Source of the DNA: Iocasia fonsfrigidae
Lineage (GTDB): Bacteria; Bacillota; Halanaerobiia; Halanaerobiales; DTU029
DNA length: 64,000 nt
Reading direction: 5' to 3'
Assembly (NCBI RefSeq): GCF_017751145.1
Contig: NZ_CP046640.1
Coordinates: 600,137-664,136, forward strand
Shown here: one piece after another, positions 38,446-47,128 of the stretch
Layout of the letters: the number at the start of each line of letters is the position of its first letter
Position numbering within the stretch: position 1 is the first letter of the stretch
Notes under the pieces: model-generated
The model's database searches: none
The model's input: only the letters and a program-made list of their open reading frames with translations
Told to the model about the DNA's origin: nothing
Translations under genes and position numbers: made by a program

Positions 38446-39426
38446 TTGCAATCAGCAATAGATTTTTGTAAAGCTATATTATCAGAGGTATCACGGAGTT
38501 TTGCCTTGACTATACCAATGTTGGATAAAGACATCTATAAGCCTGTTTTAATAACTTATTTACAGGACAGATTGCTTGATAATTTTGAGGATGAGATAAG
38601 GGAAGATGATATTACACTTGCCGAACGCAAGGAAATGATGGATGAAGTAGTGAAACTGTTTAAACCTGATAATATGAAGATAGAAGATAGTGTATCTCGT
38701 ATCAGTGATTATGCTTATCTTATGCCTGAGGAAGGTTTAAAGAAACTGACCACTAATGCAGGTAAATTGAGGAAGGCTTATGATAGTCTTGCTGATGGGA
38801 TAAAGGAAATTTCATATAAATGGCTGCAGGAGATGAATCTGGGGATGCAGAAGTATCTGACAGCTGAAGTCAGGAATTTTACAGAACTGGATGAGTATTG
38901 TTATTATGTAGCAGGGACGGTTGGTGGTTTTCTGACAGAAACTATTTTATTTAAAAGGGAGTTGGAGGAGAAAAAAAGGAATCTTCTACTAGCTAAATAT
39001 AAGTCAGCTGGTCTTTTTCTACAGAAGATAAATCTTATCAGGGATATTAAAAAAGACGTCGAAAACCGCGAAAAAAATTTCTGGCCTCTAAAGGAATTGA
39101 GGGTAAGTGTTGATGACCTATTAAATCCTACGAAAGAGACAAAAGCTATGCAGGCCCTTAGATTAATGATTAATGATGTAAAAGACCATATTCCTGACCT
39201 GATAGATTACTATGAGGCCTTACCTGATAGTCTGGCTGGTTATAAGAAATTTTTTGCCATGAATAATGCCCTCGGCTTGGCTACTCTGGAGGTGCTTGAT
39301 AATAACCGCAAAGTTCTTTATGGTAAAAAACCTGTTAAAGTGTCTAAACTCCGTTTTTTTAGTATTATCAAATCACCTGAAAAGGCCTTTTATAAAGGAA
39401 GTAAACTGTTAACAGATAACTTTTAG
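38446..39426 (+). CDS. Squalene/phytoene synthase-like head-to-head prenyl synthase
   Basis: Members join two prenyl diphosphates head to head. The N-terminal ILSEVSRSFALTIPML is typical. The first acidic motif region is LQDRLLDNFEDE near residues 39-50, the YYVAGTVGGFLT motif near 155 is strongly conserved, and the second acidic region is NLIRDIKKDVENREKNFWP near 200-218. Its 326 residues suit the family. It starts at TTG after GGGGTGTGA. There is no prenyl transferase, desaturase or hopanoid cyclase nearby, so the product is unknown. It could be squalene, a carotenoid precursor or something else. Confidence 0.8.
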   Translation: MQSAIDFCKAILSEVSRSFALTIPMLDKDIYKPVLITYLQDRLLDNFEDEIREDDITLAERKEMMDEVVKLFKPDNMKIEDSVSRISDYAYLMPEEGLKKLTTNAGKLRKAYDSLADGIKEISYKWLQEMNLGMQKYLTAEVRNFTELDEYCYYVAGTVGGFLTETILFKRELEEKKRNLLLAKYKSAGLFLQKINLIRDIKKDVENREKNFWPLKELRVSVDDLLNPTKETKAMQALRLMINDVKDHIPDLIDYYEALPDSLAGYKKFFAMNNALGLATLEVLDNNRKVLYGKKPVKVSKLRFFSIIKSPEKAFYKGSKLLTDNF

Positions 39427-39436
39427 TATTAGCGTC

Positions 39437-39605
39437 TTGCATAATTGATTGTTGCCATCCAAAAACTTCGCTACGGATTTAGTATTGGCCAATTACGGGC
39501 TGTTTTAAACTCCCTACGGTCAAACAGGAAAACAGCCTTTTCCATAATTGACCATACTAAATCCTGCTTCGTTTTAATCGGCTGGTCAACAATTCAATTA
39601 TGCAA
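39437..39605. repeat. Large imperfect palindrome (~169 bp), second element type
   Basis: Outer arms 39437-39454 and 39587-39605 are complementary except for one bulge, and inner blocks continue the pairing (GGATTTAGTAT with ATACTAAATCC, GGCTGTTTT with AAAACAGCC). The whole can fold into one long hairpin. No coding potential is visible. The flank to 39629 recurs in degenerate form at 2370-2408. Confidence 0.78.
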
Positions 39606-39682
39606 AGGTCTATTATGAAAGAGCCTTAGTATAAAAATCCCTTTAGTGGTTAATAATTAGAAAAAACCACAGGGGGGATTTT

Positions 39683-40468
39683 ATGGACATAAAAAGGGTT
39701 TTTTTAAGTCCTCTGGTCCTGGGGCCAGTTTTTGCATTTTTGATGGGCAATATTAGTCTGGGACTGATTACTGCCGGCATAACAATTTTAATCTGGGGTC
39801 AGCGAGAAGGCAGTAATTTTGTTGTTTTAACAACTGTTGGTCTGCTAATTTTAACGGCCAATATAAATATGGAGATAATATTTTTGTATTCGATTACTCT
39901 GGCTTTTATTATAGATGAAAATTGCAGGGAGAAACAGTTTTTTTTCCTGCTTGCCTGTTTGACTTCTCTGGGTGCTTTTCCAGTATGGATTTATATACTA
40001 GGTAAGTTGCCTGTTCATTTGTTAAATCAGTTTAATATTGCTGGAGGCTTTGTTTTGATATCTGCCTTGGTTCTGACCTATGTGAAGGGTCTAATCTTAA
40101 TAAAAGATGCTTCTTCAGAGGAAATAGCCGCTCATTTTTTCTTGAGTTTTGTTGCTGTTCTTGAAGTGATAGGTGTTTACTGGGCGATACCATGCTGGGT
40201 GCTGGGGAATTATTTTCTAAATAAATATAATGTTAGTTTTCAGAATATGATAAAGAGTAGAACGAATTCTTATCTACTGAGTTTGTTTTTCATGTTTTTT
40301 ATTATTTTCACAGCATATATTGTTTTACCGGTCAATAGTATTTTGCTGGCTATTTTAATTTTCCTTTCAGCTGTTTTACTTTATTGTAATACCCTACCTG
40401 TTTTCGAACTGCTTTATATGTCTGTTATTCTCGGCATTATCTTTGCTAAACTGGGGTGGTTAACATGA
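39683..40468 (+). CDS. Polytopic membrane protein of unknown function
   Basis: The 261 residues are almost wholly hydrophobic, with about eight predicted membrane segments and short loops. I recognise no family motif. AGGGGGGATTTT precedes the ATG. The stop overlaps the start of the PHP gene in an ATGA, so the two are translationally coupled. It may be the membrane partner of that phosphoesterase, but nothing in the sequence proves it. Confidence 0.6.
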   Translation: MDIKRVFLSPLVLGPVFAFLMGNISLGLITAGITILIWGQREGSNFVVLTTVGLLILTANINMEIIFLYSITLAFIIDENCREKQFFFLLACLTSLGAFPVWIYILGKLPVHLLNQFNIAGGFVLISALVLTYVKGLILIKDASSEEIAAHFFLSFVAVLEVIGVYWAIPCWVLGNYFLNKYNVSFQNMIKSRTNSYLLSLFFMFFIIFTAYIVLPVNSILLAILIFLSAVLLYCNTLPVFELLYMSVILGIIFAKLGWLT

Positions 40469-41232
40469 ACAAGATTAAAGGTGATTATCATACACACTCA
40501 GAATATAGCCATGGTAAGGGTGATCTGGTGGCTAATATTGAGTCTGCTATTAATAAGGGTTTAACTGAGATAGGGATAACAGATCACGGCCCCCAGACAT
40601 TTAATTTCGTTCGCCTGGGTGTGAAAGATGCAGAAGAATTAATTGAGATTAAAGAAAGGATAGAGGTGCTTAATAAACTCTATCCGGAGATCAGGATATT
40701 AGCAGGGACTGAGGCTAATATTATTAATGAAGAGGGTGATCTTGATGTCCCAGATTATATTCTGGAGGAATTGGATATTGTAGCGGCAGGACTGCATCTT
40801 CTTATTTTACCGCAAAGTATTGAAACCGCCTTAAGACTGGTTTTTGATAACCGTTTTATGTACCGTTTTTTCCCGGGAAAGAGAGCCAGGATAAGGGAGT
40901 GGAATACAAGGGCAGTAATTAATGCAGTTAAGAGACATCAGATAGATTTCATTACACACCCTGGCTATAAACTGGATATAGACACCTATAAACTGGCTCG
41001 TATCTGTGCACAGGAAGGGACATGTCTGGAGGTTAATGCCCGTCACGGTCGATTGACGGAGGGTTTTGTCAGGGCAGCAATGGAGACTGATGTTAGATTT
41101 GTGATTAACAGTGATGCTCACTTGCCAGCCAGTGTCGGGAAACTGGAACCTGCCTTGAAGATTGTTAAGGACTTAGGCATTTCTGATGATAGGATAATTA
41201 ATTACCAGGGGTTTACTGGGAGGCATTCTTAA
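40465..41232 (+). CDS. PHP-domain metal-dependent phosphoesterase (YcdX-like)
   Basis: A trinuclear-metal hydrolase of the PHP superfamily. The metal ligands are seen in DYHTHSEYSHG (residues 6-16), EIGITDHGP near 37, GTEANI near 82, ITHPGY near 168, EVNARHG near 190 and NSDAHLP near 215. About 255 residues. The start at 40465 is preceded by GGGGTGG and overlaps the upstream stop. Substrate is unknown: family members act as phosphatases, nucleases or histidinol phosphatase. No his genes are nearby, so it is probably not hisK. Confidence 0.83.
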   Translation: MNKIKGDYHTHSEYSHGKGDLVANIESAINKGLTEIGITDHGPQTFNFVRLGVKDAEELIEIKERIEVLNKLYPEIRILAGTEANIINEEGDLDVPDYILEELDIVAAGLHLLILPQSIETALRLVFDNRFMYRFFPGKRARIREWNTRAVINAVKRHQIDFITHPGYKLDIDTYKLARICAQEGTCLEVNARHGRLTEGFVRAAMETDVRFVINSDAHLPASVGKLEPALKIVKDLGISDDRIINYQGFTGRHS

Positions 41233-41299
41233 GCCGCAGTTTACTTTTTGAGTTTTCTGTTATAAAATAAAGTTAAAAGAAGTGAGAGGAGAAAATATA

Positions 41300-42151
41300 A
41301 TGGAGTTTCTCATTATTACTGGTATGTCCGGGGCGGGGAAATCAGTTGCTCTTGATTTTTTTGAAGATATGGGTTATTTCTGTATTGATAATCTACCCCC
41401 TGCTTTTATTAATAAATTTGCGGAATTATGCCTCCACTCGGAACTCAAAAAGATTGCTGTGGTAATTGATATTCGCGGGAGGGAATTCTTTAATGCCCTT
41501 TTTGATGAGCTTGCTGTGATGGAAGAAAAGGGAGTTAATTTTGAAATATTATATCTTGAAGCCTCTGATGATAGTTTAATCAGGCGTTATAAGGAGACCA
41601 GGCGGAAACACCCCCTTGATGCTGAGGGTAGGGTGCTCGACGCTATTCATAAGGAAAGACAAATATTAGAAGAACTGCGTGGTAAAGCAAATAAGATCAT
41701 AGATACTTCTCAAAAGACTAAAAAGGAATTTAATGAGGAATTGAAACTCCTTTATTCTTTTCACCGTATAGATAATGAAACAATGTCTGTCTCAATAATT
41801 TCTTTTGGCTATAAATATGGTATCCCTTTAGATGCTGATATGGTTTTTGATGTTAGATTTTTGCCCAACCCTCATTATGTAAATTCGTTAAGAGAGCATA
41901 CAGGTGAAGAGGATATAGTTCAGGATTATATTCTTAAATGGCCTTTAACAGAGAAGTTTTATAAGAAATTCTTTGATTTTGTAGAATTTTTATTACCGGA
42001 ATATAAAAAAGAGGGTAAAAGCCATCTGATGATAGCTATTGGTTGTACAGGGGGGAAACACCGTTCTGTAACAACTGCTATAAAATTAAAGGATAAGCTG
42101 TTGAAAAAAGGATATCGAGTAATTGTAGAGCATAAAGATGTTAATAAGTAG
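41300..42151 (+). CDS. rapZ: RNase adapter / nucleotide-binding protein RapZ (YvcJ)
   Basis: A P-loop protein that binds nucleotides and, in some bacteria, RNA and glucosamine-6-phosphate-related signals. Walker A GMSGAGKSVAL is at residues 7-17, DIRGREFF follows near 60, and the C-terminal domain has the conserved GCTGGKHRSV motif near 250. About 283 residues. ATG 41300 follows GAGAGGAGA. It heads the rapZ-yvcK-whiA-rpoN run. Confidence 0.94.
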   Translation: MEFLIITGMSGAGKSVALDFFEDMGYFCIDNLPPAFINKFAELCLHSELKKIAVVIDIRGREFFNALFDELAVMEEKGVNFEILYLEASDDSLIRRYKETRRKHPLDAEGRVLDAIHKERQILEELRGKANKIIDTSQKTKKEFNEELKLLYSFHRIDNETMSVSIISFGYKYGIPLDADMVFDVRFLPNPHYVNSLREHTGEEDIVQDYILKWPLTEKFYKKFFDFVEFLLPEYKKEGKSHLMIAIGCTGGKHRSVTTAIKLKDKLLKKGYRVIVEHKDVNK

Positions 42152-42172
42152 AGAATTGACAGGAGTGTTGTC

Positions 42173-43432
42173 ATGAAATATAAATGGTTACATCCTGGAT
42201 TTGGTTTAAAGAGATGGTTGATACTGTTTATTATAGGCTTGTTATCTATTAGTATTGGTATATCAGTCATTACTGGTTTCCGGGTCTTTGGATTTATTGA
42301 TGAGATTATAAGTGATCTTGCTTTAACAGGGGTTAGAACTACTCTGGCAAGTATTATTACTGGCCTGCTTTTTATAGCAGCCGGTTTTCTGGCTGTGGTT
42401 CTTACCATCAGGGGTATTTTTAAAATAGTTTTTAAAAAGAACTATCAGAATGTTAAAGAACTTTATCAAGATAGAATACTTCAGCAGGGCCCGGAAATTG
42501 TTGCCCTGGGTGGGGGTACTGGTTTATCAAATCTCTTGAGGGGATTAAAAATATATACCAGTAATATTACAGCTATTGTAACTGTAGCAGATGACGGTGG
42601 TAGTTCTGGCAAATTAAGGGATGAGCTGGGCATGCTTCCTCCTGGGGATATACGCAACTGTCTGGTTGCCCTGGCTGATGCTGAACCATTAATGCAGAGT
42701 TTATTTCAGTACCGTTTCAGTGCTAAAGGACATCTGGCAGGCCATAATTTTGGAAATTTGTTTATTGCTTCATTAACTGAAGTCCTTGGTGATTTTGAGG
42801 AGGCGGTTAGAGAATCAAGCAGGGTTCTGGCAGTAAAGGGTAAGGTACTGCCGGCAACTAATGAAGATGTCCATCTAGGTGCAGTTTATACTGATAAGAC
42901 TATCAAGATGGGTGAATCAGTGATACCAGAGGAAGGAAAAAGGATTGAGAGGGTTTTTCTTAAACCAGCCTCCTGCAGGGCAACGTCTGAGGTCCTGGAG
43001 GCTATTGCTGGGGCTGAAATAATAGTAATTGGTCCAGGTAGTCTTTATACCAGTGTGATTCCTAATTTGATGGTAAAAGGGATTGCAGAGGCTATTAGAG
43101 AGAGCTCTGCTGCTAAAATCTATATTTGTAATGTAATGACCCAGCCTGGTGAAACTACTGCTTACAGTGTTAGTGATCATATTGAAGCTATTATTCGTAA
43201 TGCTGGAGAGGGTATTTTTGATTATGTTATTATAAATAAGGAGGAAGGTTCTGAGGATCTGGCCCGTAGATATGAAGAAGAAGGGGCTTTTCCAGTACTG
43301 GTTGATCAAAAGAAGCTTAAAAAATATAATCTTGAAATTATTGCCGCCAATCTCTTGAGTGAAGAGGGATATATTAGACATGATCCTGAGGAATTAGCCA
43401 GGGTTATCTTTTCTATTGCTAAAGGCAGGTGA
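42173..43432 (+). CDS. yvcK: Gluconeogenesis/cell-wall factor YvcK (CofD-like)
   Basis: YvcK proteins bind UDP-sugars and are needed for growth on gluconeogenic carbon and for normal cell shape. The N-terminus has two membrane segments (about residues 13-35 and 60-80), then the CofD-like fold with EIVALGGGTGLSNLLRGL near residue 105, VADDGGSSGKLR and LPPGDIRNC, and GPGSLYTSVIPNL near 285. Its 419 residues fit the longer, membrane-anchored form of clostridia. AGGAGTGTTGTC precedes ATG. It ends just before whiA. Confidence 0.92.
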   Translation: MKYKWLHPGFGLKRWLILFIIGLLSISIGISVITGFRVFGFIDEIISDLALTGVRTTLASIITGLLFIAAGFLAVVLTIRGIFKIVFKKNYQNVKELYQDRILQQGPEIVALGGGTGLSNLLRGLKIYTSNITAIVTVADDGGSSGKLRDELGMLPPGDIRNCLVALADAEPLMQSLFQYRFSAKGHLAGHNFGNLFIASLTEVLGDFEEAVRESSRVLAVKGKVLPATNEDVHLGAVYTDKTIKMGESVIPEEGKRIERVFLKPASCRATSEVLEAIAGAEIIVIGPGSLYTSVIPNLMVKGIAEAIRESSAAKIYICNVMTQPGETTAYSVSDHIEAIIRNAGEGIFDYVIINKEEGSEDLARRYEEEGAFPVLVDQKKLKKYNLEIIAANLLSEEGYIRHDPEELARVIFSIAKGR

Positions 43433-43440
43433 AAAAACTT

Positions 43441-44370
43441 ATGTCTTTTTCTGATGAGGTAAAACATGAGATAGCCAGGATTAAAAGCAGGGAACTACCA
43501 GAACTGGCAGCGTTAATTAGAATGGATGGTTCTATTCAGATTATAAATAAACAGTTGGCTTTGAAGGTAAAGATATATCATGGTGACCTGGCCCGTAAAG
43601 TCTATTCATTGATAAAAAGCAGATATGGACTTAAAATAGGTATAATGGTGAGGAAGGGTAGACACTTCTCCTATAAAAATAATACCTATCTGCTTAGACT
43701 CCCTCCTCAGGAGGGGCTTAAACATTTCCTTTATGAGCTGGGATTTATAGATGAAAACAATACTTTGATTTATAAGATTAAAGAGGAGTTTATAAATGAC
43801 CTTGAGTGTCAGAAGGCATATCTTAGAGGAGCTTTCCTTGGTGGTGGTTCAGTCAATAAGCCTAATAGTGAATACCACCTTGAGTTCAGGTGTGAACATG
43901 AAAACTTTGCCGAGGAATTACTTGATCTGCTGGCCCGTCTAGATCTTAAAGGGTATTTAACAGAACACAATGGTAAGTATATTGTTTATTTTAAGAAGTC
44001 TGAGGATATTGCCACTATTTTAAATATTATAGGTGCCCATCAGGCCTTACTGAAGATGGAAAACCAGCGGGTTTTTAAAGCTGTTAAGAATAATGTCAAT
44101 CGAAAAATAAACTTTGAGACCGCTAACCTGGATAAAACAGTAATAGCAGCTATGCTGCAATTAGAAGATATTGAATTAATTGAAAATACAAAGGGTCTAT
44201 CATCCCTTTCTAAAGGACTGCAGGAAATAGCACTGCTGCGTAAGCAGTATCCATATGCCAGTTTGAAGGAATTGGGGGAACAGCTGGAACCTAGGTTAAG
44301 TAAATCAGGTGTTAATCACCGTATGCGGCGTATCAAGAAAGTAGCTAAAGAGATAAGGGGAGATGACTAA
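43441..44370 (+). CDS. whiA: WhiA sporulation/cell-division regulator
   Basis: WhiA combines a LAGLIDADG-like N-terminal fold with a C-terminal DNA-binding domain. The start MSFSDEVKHEIARI matches the typical WhiA N-terminus. AAFLGGGSVNKPNSEYHLEF near residue 120 is the core motif, and the C-terminal part has the helix-turn-helix with YPYASLKELGEQL and SGVNHRMRRI. About 309 residues. I chose ATG 43441 by similarity to Bacillus WhiA. A GTG at 43429 is in frame and would overlap yvcK. Its stop overlaps the rpoN start (TAATG). Confidence 0.94.
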   Translation: MSFSDEVKHEIARIKSRELPELAALIRMDGSIQIINKQLALKVKIYHGDLARKVYSLIKSRYGLKIGIMVRKGRHFSYKNNTYLLRLPPQEGLKHFLYELGFIDENNTLIYKIKEEFINDLECQKAYLRGAFLGGGSVNKPNSEYHLEFRCEHENFAEELLDLLARLDLKGYLTEHNGKYIVYFKKSEDIATILNIIGAHQALLKMENQRVFKAVKNNVNRKINFETANLDKTVIAAMLQLEDIELIENTKGLSSLSKGLQEIALLRKQYPYASLKELGEQLEPRLSKSGVNHRMRRIKKVAKEIRGDD

Positions 44371-45662
44371 TGGATCTGGGTTTCAATTTAAATCTGGAAC
44401 AAAAACAAAAACTGGTGATGACACCTCAACTCCAGATGGCAATTGAAATTTTACAGTTTTCAAGTCAGGAGATGGAAGAGTATATTGAAGAGGAACTGGC
44501 TGAAAACCCTCTCCTGGATAGATTAGACAAACAGAATTATAGTAGTGGAATTGATTATTCTGTTAACAGTGATAAAGAGAATAATTATGAAAATTATGTT
44601 GCTTATAAACCTAACTTATTAGAGTATTTAGAAAGACAGCTATATCAGGTACTAGAGGAAAATGAACTTGAGCTTGGAAAATTTATTATTGGAAGCCTTG
44701 ACGAACATGGTTTTTTAACATCTTCCTGTCGAAATATTGCTAAAAGGTTCAAATCCAGTGTAGACAAGGTGGAAAGTATACTTAGACGCATTCAATATTT
44801 AGATCCGGTTGGTATTGCAGCTAGTAATGTGAGAGAGGCCCTTTTAATCCAGCTGGATAGTTTAATGCTTGATACTGGTCTGGCTGAAGAAATTGTCAGG
44901 GATTATTTTGATTGTTTAGTAGAAAAAGAATATTCTTTTATAAGAAAAAAACTGGCAGCAAATGAGGAAAGGGTTATGGGGGCAATTAATCTTATTAAGA
45001 CATTAAATCCCCATCCTGCTTCAGCCTATAATGCCTCTGATGAAGTGAAATACATTGTGCCGGATTTGATTGTTAAAGAGAATAAGGGGGAATATCTTGT
45101 TATTTCAAATGAAAAAAGTATCCCATCTTTAATGATTAATCCGTATTACCATAAGATGCTAAAAGAGAACAAAGGGACAGATGTTTATGAATATTTGTTG
45201 GGGAAATACCGTTCTGCCCTCTGGTTGATGAGGAGCATTGAACAGAGGAGATTTACCATTTATCGGATAGCAGAGGCTATTGTTAAGGAACAGCGAGATT
45301 TCCTGAATTTAGGTATTAAGTATTTAAAATCAATGACTATGCAGGAGGTTGCTGATATACTGGGGATGCATGAATCAACAGTCAGTAGGGCTACTACAGA
45401 GAAATACCTTCAAACCCCTCAGGGTTTATTTGAGTTAAAATTCTTTTTCAATAGTGGAGTTAATAACCTTTCTTCAGTAAGTATAAAAGCCTTGATAGCT
45501 GACTATATTGAAAATGAAAAACCAGAATCTCCTTTAAGTGATAGGGAGCTTACCGAATTATTAAAGGAAAACAGGGCTTTAGACCTATCAAGAAGAACGG
45601 TTGCCAAGTACAGGAAAGAAATGGGGATTCCCTCCTCAAATAAAAGGAGAAAACCAAAATGA
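44370..45662 (+). CDS. rpoN: RNA polymerase sigma-54 factor
   Basis: It directs transcription from -24/-12 promoters with enhancer-binding activators. Region I is at residues 1-50 with the Gln-rich MTPQLQMAIEILQFSSQEM and EELAENPLLD. The core-binding part is central. The helix-turn-helix MQEVADILGMHESTVSRAT lies near residue 330, and the C-terminal RpoN box is SRRTVAKYRKEM (canonical ARRTVAKYRE). Its 430 residues are slightly short but complete. No sigma-54 activator or obvious -24/-12 promoter is in the window. Confidence 0.95.
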   Translation: MDLGFNLNLEQKQKLVMTPQLQMAIEILQFSSQEMEEYIEEELAENPLLDRLDKQNYSSGIDYSVNSDKENNYENYVAYKPNLLEYLERQLYQVLEENELELGKFIIGSLDEHGFLTSSCRNIAKRFKSSVDKVESILRRIQYLDPVGIAASNVREALLIQLDSLMLDTGLAEEIVRDYFDCLVEKEYSFIRKKLAANEERVMGAINLIKTLNPHPASAYNASDEVKYIVPDLIVKENKGEYLVISNEKSIPSLMINPYYHKMLKENKGTDVYEYLLGKYRSALWLMRSIEQRRFTIYRIAEAIVKEQRDFLNLGIKYLKSMTMQEVADILGMHESTVSRATTEKYLQTPQGLFELKFFFNSGVNNLSSVSIKALIADYIENEKPESPLSDRELTELLKENRALDLSRRTVAKYRKEMGIPSSNKRRKPK

Positions 45663-45728
45663 ACAACTATGGAAAGTTATGCTCGATTTTAATGAGATGA
45701 TTTGTAGTGTTCTTATAATTACTATTAT

Positions 45729-45766
45729 AACAAAGGTCAACCACGATATAAAGGTTGACCTTTGTT
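45729..45766 (+). terminator. Terminator after rpoN
   Basis: AACAAAGGTCAACC and GGTTGACCTTTGTT form a perfect 14-bp stem, strong enough to isolate the next transcription unit. Confidence 0.8.
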
Positions 45767-45869
45767 AAATAAGTTAGCATCATCTAGTAATTAGTCATTA
45801 CCAATTGTGGTGAAATGAATACCTGTTTATTTTCAAACTCTAAAAAAGTCAAAAATATGAAAATTTATA

Positions 45870-45898
45870 TTGACAATACCTCTAAAAAATGTTATTAT
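45870..45898 (+). promoter_or_regulatory. Promoter of the hexulose-phosphate sugar cassette
   Basis: TTGACA and TATTAT are separated by 17 bases. The predicted start of transcription (about 45905) sits at the left edge of the operator at 45906. Confidence 0.8.
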
Positions 45899-45905
45899 GT
45901 GTTTG

Positions 45906-45919
45906 TGGAACCGCTTACA
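45906..45919. promoter_or_regulatory. cre / LacI-family operator at the cassette promoter
   Basis: The minus strand reads TGTAAGCGGTTCCA, a full match to the CcpA cre consensus TGWAARCGNTWNCA. It also shares the pattern TGnnAnCGnTTACW with the sites at 47031 and 47096, so it may serve the local LacI regulator instead of, or as well as, CcpA. Confidence 0.75.
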
Positions 45920-45964
45920 TAGTGATTATCAAATTATTAAAGATTGTTATTAAAGGAGATTATA

Positions 45965-46975
45965 ATGTATAATGTAACTATTTCAGATATAGCAAAGGAT
46001 TCAGGAGTCTCAACGACAACAGTATCTAGAGTTTTAAATAATTCTGGATCAGTTAGTCCAGAAACAAGAGAAAGAGTATTGGAAGTAATAAAAAGAAGAG
46101 GCTATTCTCCCTCTGCAACTGCAAGAAGTCTTTCCAAAAGAGTATCATCAACTATAGGTGTGATTGTTCCAGAAGTTGATAACCCTTTTTTTGGAGAAGT
46201 ATTAAGGGGTATTACAGAAGTAATTGATAAAAATGACTTAACTCTTATTTGTTGTAATTCAGATGATGATCCTAATAAAGATAAAAAAGCATTAGAAATG
46301 TTAAAAGAACATAGAGTTCGCGGGTTGGTTTATACTCCTGCAATTGATTATAGTAATAAGGAAGAGAAAAGAAGTCTTAAAAAGATGTTAAAAGATATTA
46401 ATTCTCCAATAGTAATATTAGACAGGGAGATTGATTATTTGGATTTAGATGGTGTGTTTTTTGATGATTCTAAAGGCATGTATAATGCAACTAAAGCATT
46501 AATTGGAGCTGGACATACGAAGATTGGAATTATAAATGGTACATTAGATAGGGTTCTTGCCCGTAACCGTCAAGAAGGGTACTTAAAAGCTCTGAAAGAT
46601 AGTGGGATTATACCTATAAAAAGATATATGTTTTATGGCGATTTTAGAATGACAACAGCCTATGAATTGTCTAAAGAACTACTTTCTATGAAAGATAGGC
46701 CGACAGCAGTCTTGACTTGTAATAATAGAACTAGTATGGGTTTTCTAAAGGCATTATATGAATTAGGGGAGTCTATACCAGAAAATATTTCCTGTATTGG
46801 ATTAGATAGAATTGAAGCTCTAGATATTATGGGAATTAATTTTAACTATATTAAAAGAGATGCAAGGGAAATGGGTAGGCAAGCAATAGAACTTTTAATA
46901 AACCGGATGGCTTTTCCAGATAAAGAACCTATTAAAAGAATATTAGAAACACCTGTAATAATAAAAAAGATATAG
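45965..46975 (+). CDS. LacI-family regulator of the sugar cassette
   Basis: A ligand-responsive DNA-binding protein. The helix-turn-helix is at residues 3-22 (VTISDIAKDSGVSTTTVSRV), the hinge is RRGYSPSATARSLSKR, and the core opens with TIGVIVPEVDNPFFGEVLRG, typical of sugar-binding repressors. About 336 residues. I chose ATG 45965 because AAAGGAGAT lies directly upstream. An in-frame TTG at 45944 has none. It is the first gene of the cassette, under the cre-overlapped promoter, and probably controls itself and the structural genes through the three related operators. Confidence 0.9.
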   Translation: MYNVTISDIAKDSGVSTTTVSRVLNNSGSVSPETRERVLEVIKRRGYSPSATARSLSKRVSSTIGVIVPEVDNPFFGEVLRGITEVIDKNDLTLICCNSDDDPNKDKKALEMLKEHRVRGLVYTPAIDYSNKEEKRSLKKMLKDINSPIVILDREIDYLDLDGVFFDDSKGMYNATKALIGAGHTKIGIINGTLDRVLARNRQEGYLKALKDSGIIPIKRYMFYGDFRMTTAYELSKELLSMKDRPTAVLTCNNRTSMGFLKALYELGESIPENISCIGLDRIEALDIMGINFNYIKRDAREMGRQAIELLINRMAFPDKEPIKRILETPVIIKKI

Positions 46976-47030
46976 ATAGTAGATATAAGTTTCTGTTTTA
47001 AGTGTAATAAGATTATTTTTTTCTGAATAA

Positions 47031-47044
47031 TGTTACCGATTACA
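47031..47044. promoter_or_regulatory. Candidate operator for the cassette regulator (upstream site)
   Basis: TGTTACCGATTACA is an imperfect palindrome sharing CGnTTACA with the site at 45906. It lies just upstream of a TATAAT at 47059-47064. Confidence 0.55.
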
Positions 47045-47058
47045 ATTATAATTTTCGA

Positions 47059-47064
47059 TATAAT
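47059..47064 (+). promoter_or_regulatory. Possible -10 element of a second cassette promoter
   Basis: TATAAT lies 65 bases before the RpiB-like gene, between two operator-like sites. I see no good -35, so the promoter would be weak or activator-dependent. Confidence 0.4.
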
Positions 47065-47095
47065 TCCTGTTAAATCAAGGATAATAAGAAAAAAA

Positions 47096-47109
47096 TGATA
47101 TCGATTACT
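47096..47109. promoter_or_regulatory. Candidate operator for the cassette regulator (downstream site)
   Basis: TGATATCGATTACT shares the CGATTAC core with the site at 47031. The two centres are 65 bp apart, roughly six helical turns, which would allow looping by a dimer of dimers. Confidence 0.5.
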
Positions 47110-47128
47110 TTATTAAGGGGGGGAAAAT

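Noticed and set aside
42917-43381. Minus-strand frame of 154 codons opposite yvcK
   Set aside because: Antisense to a well-conserved gene, without a ribosome site or motif.
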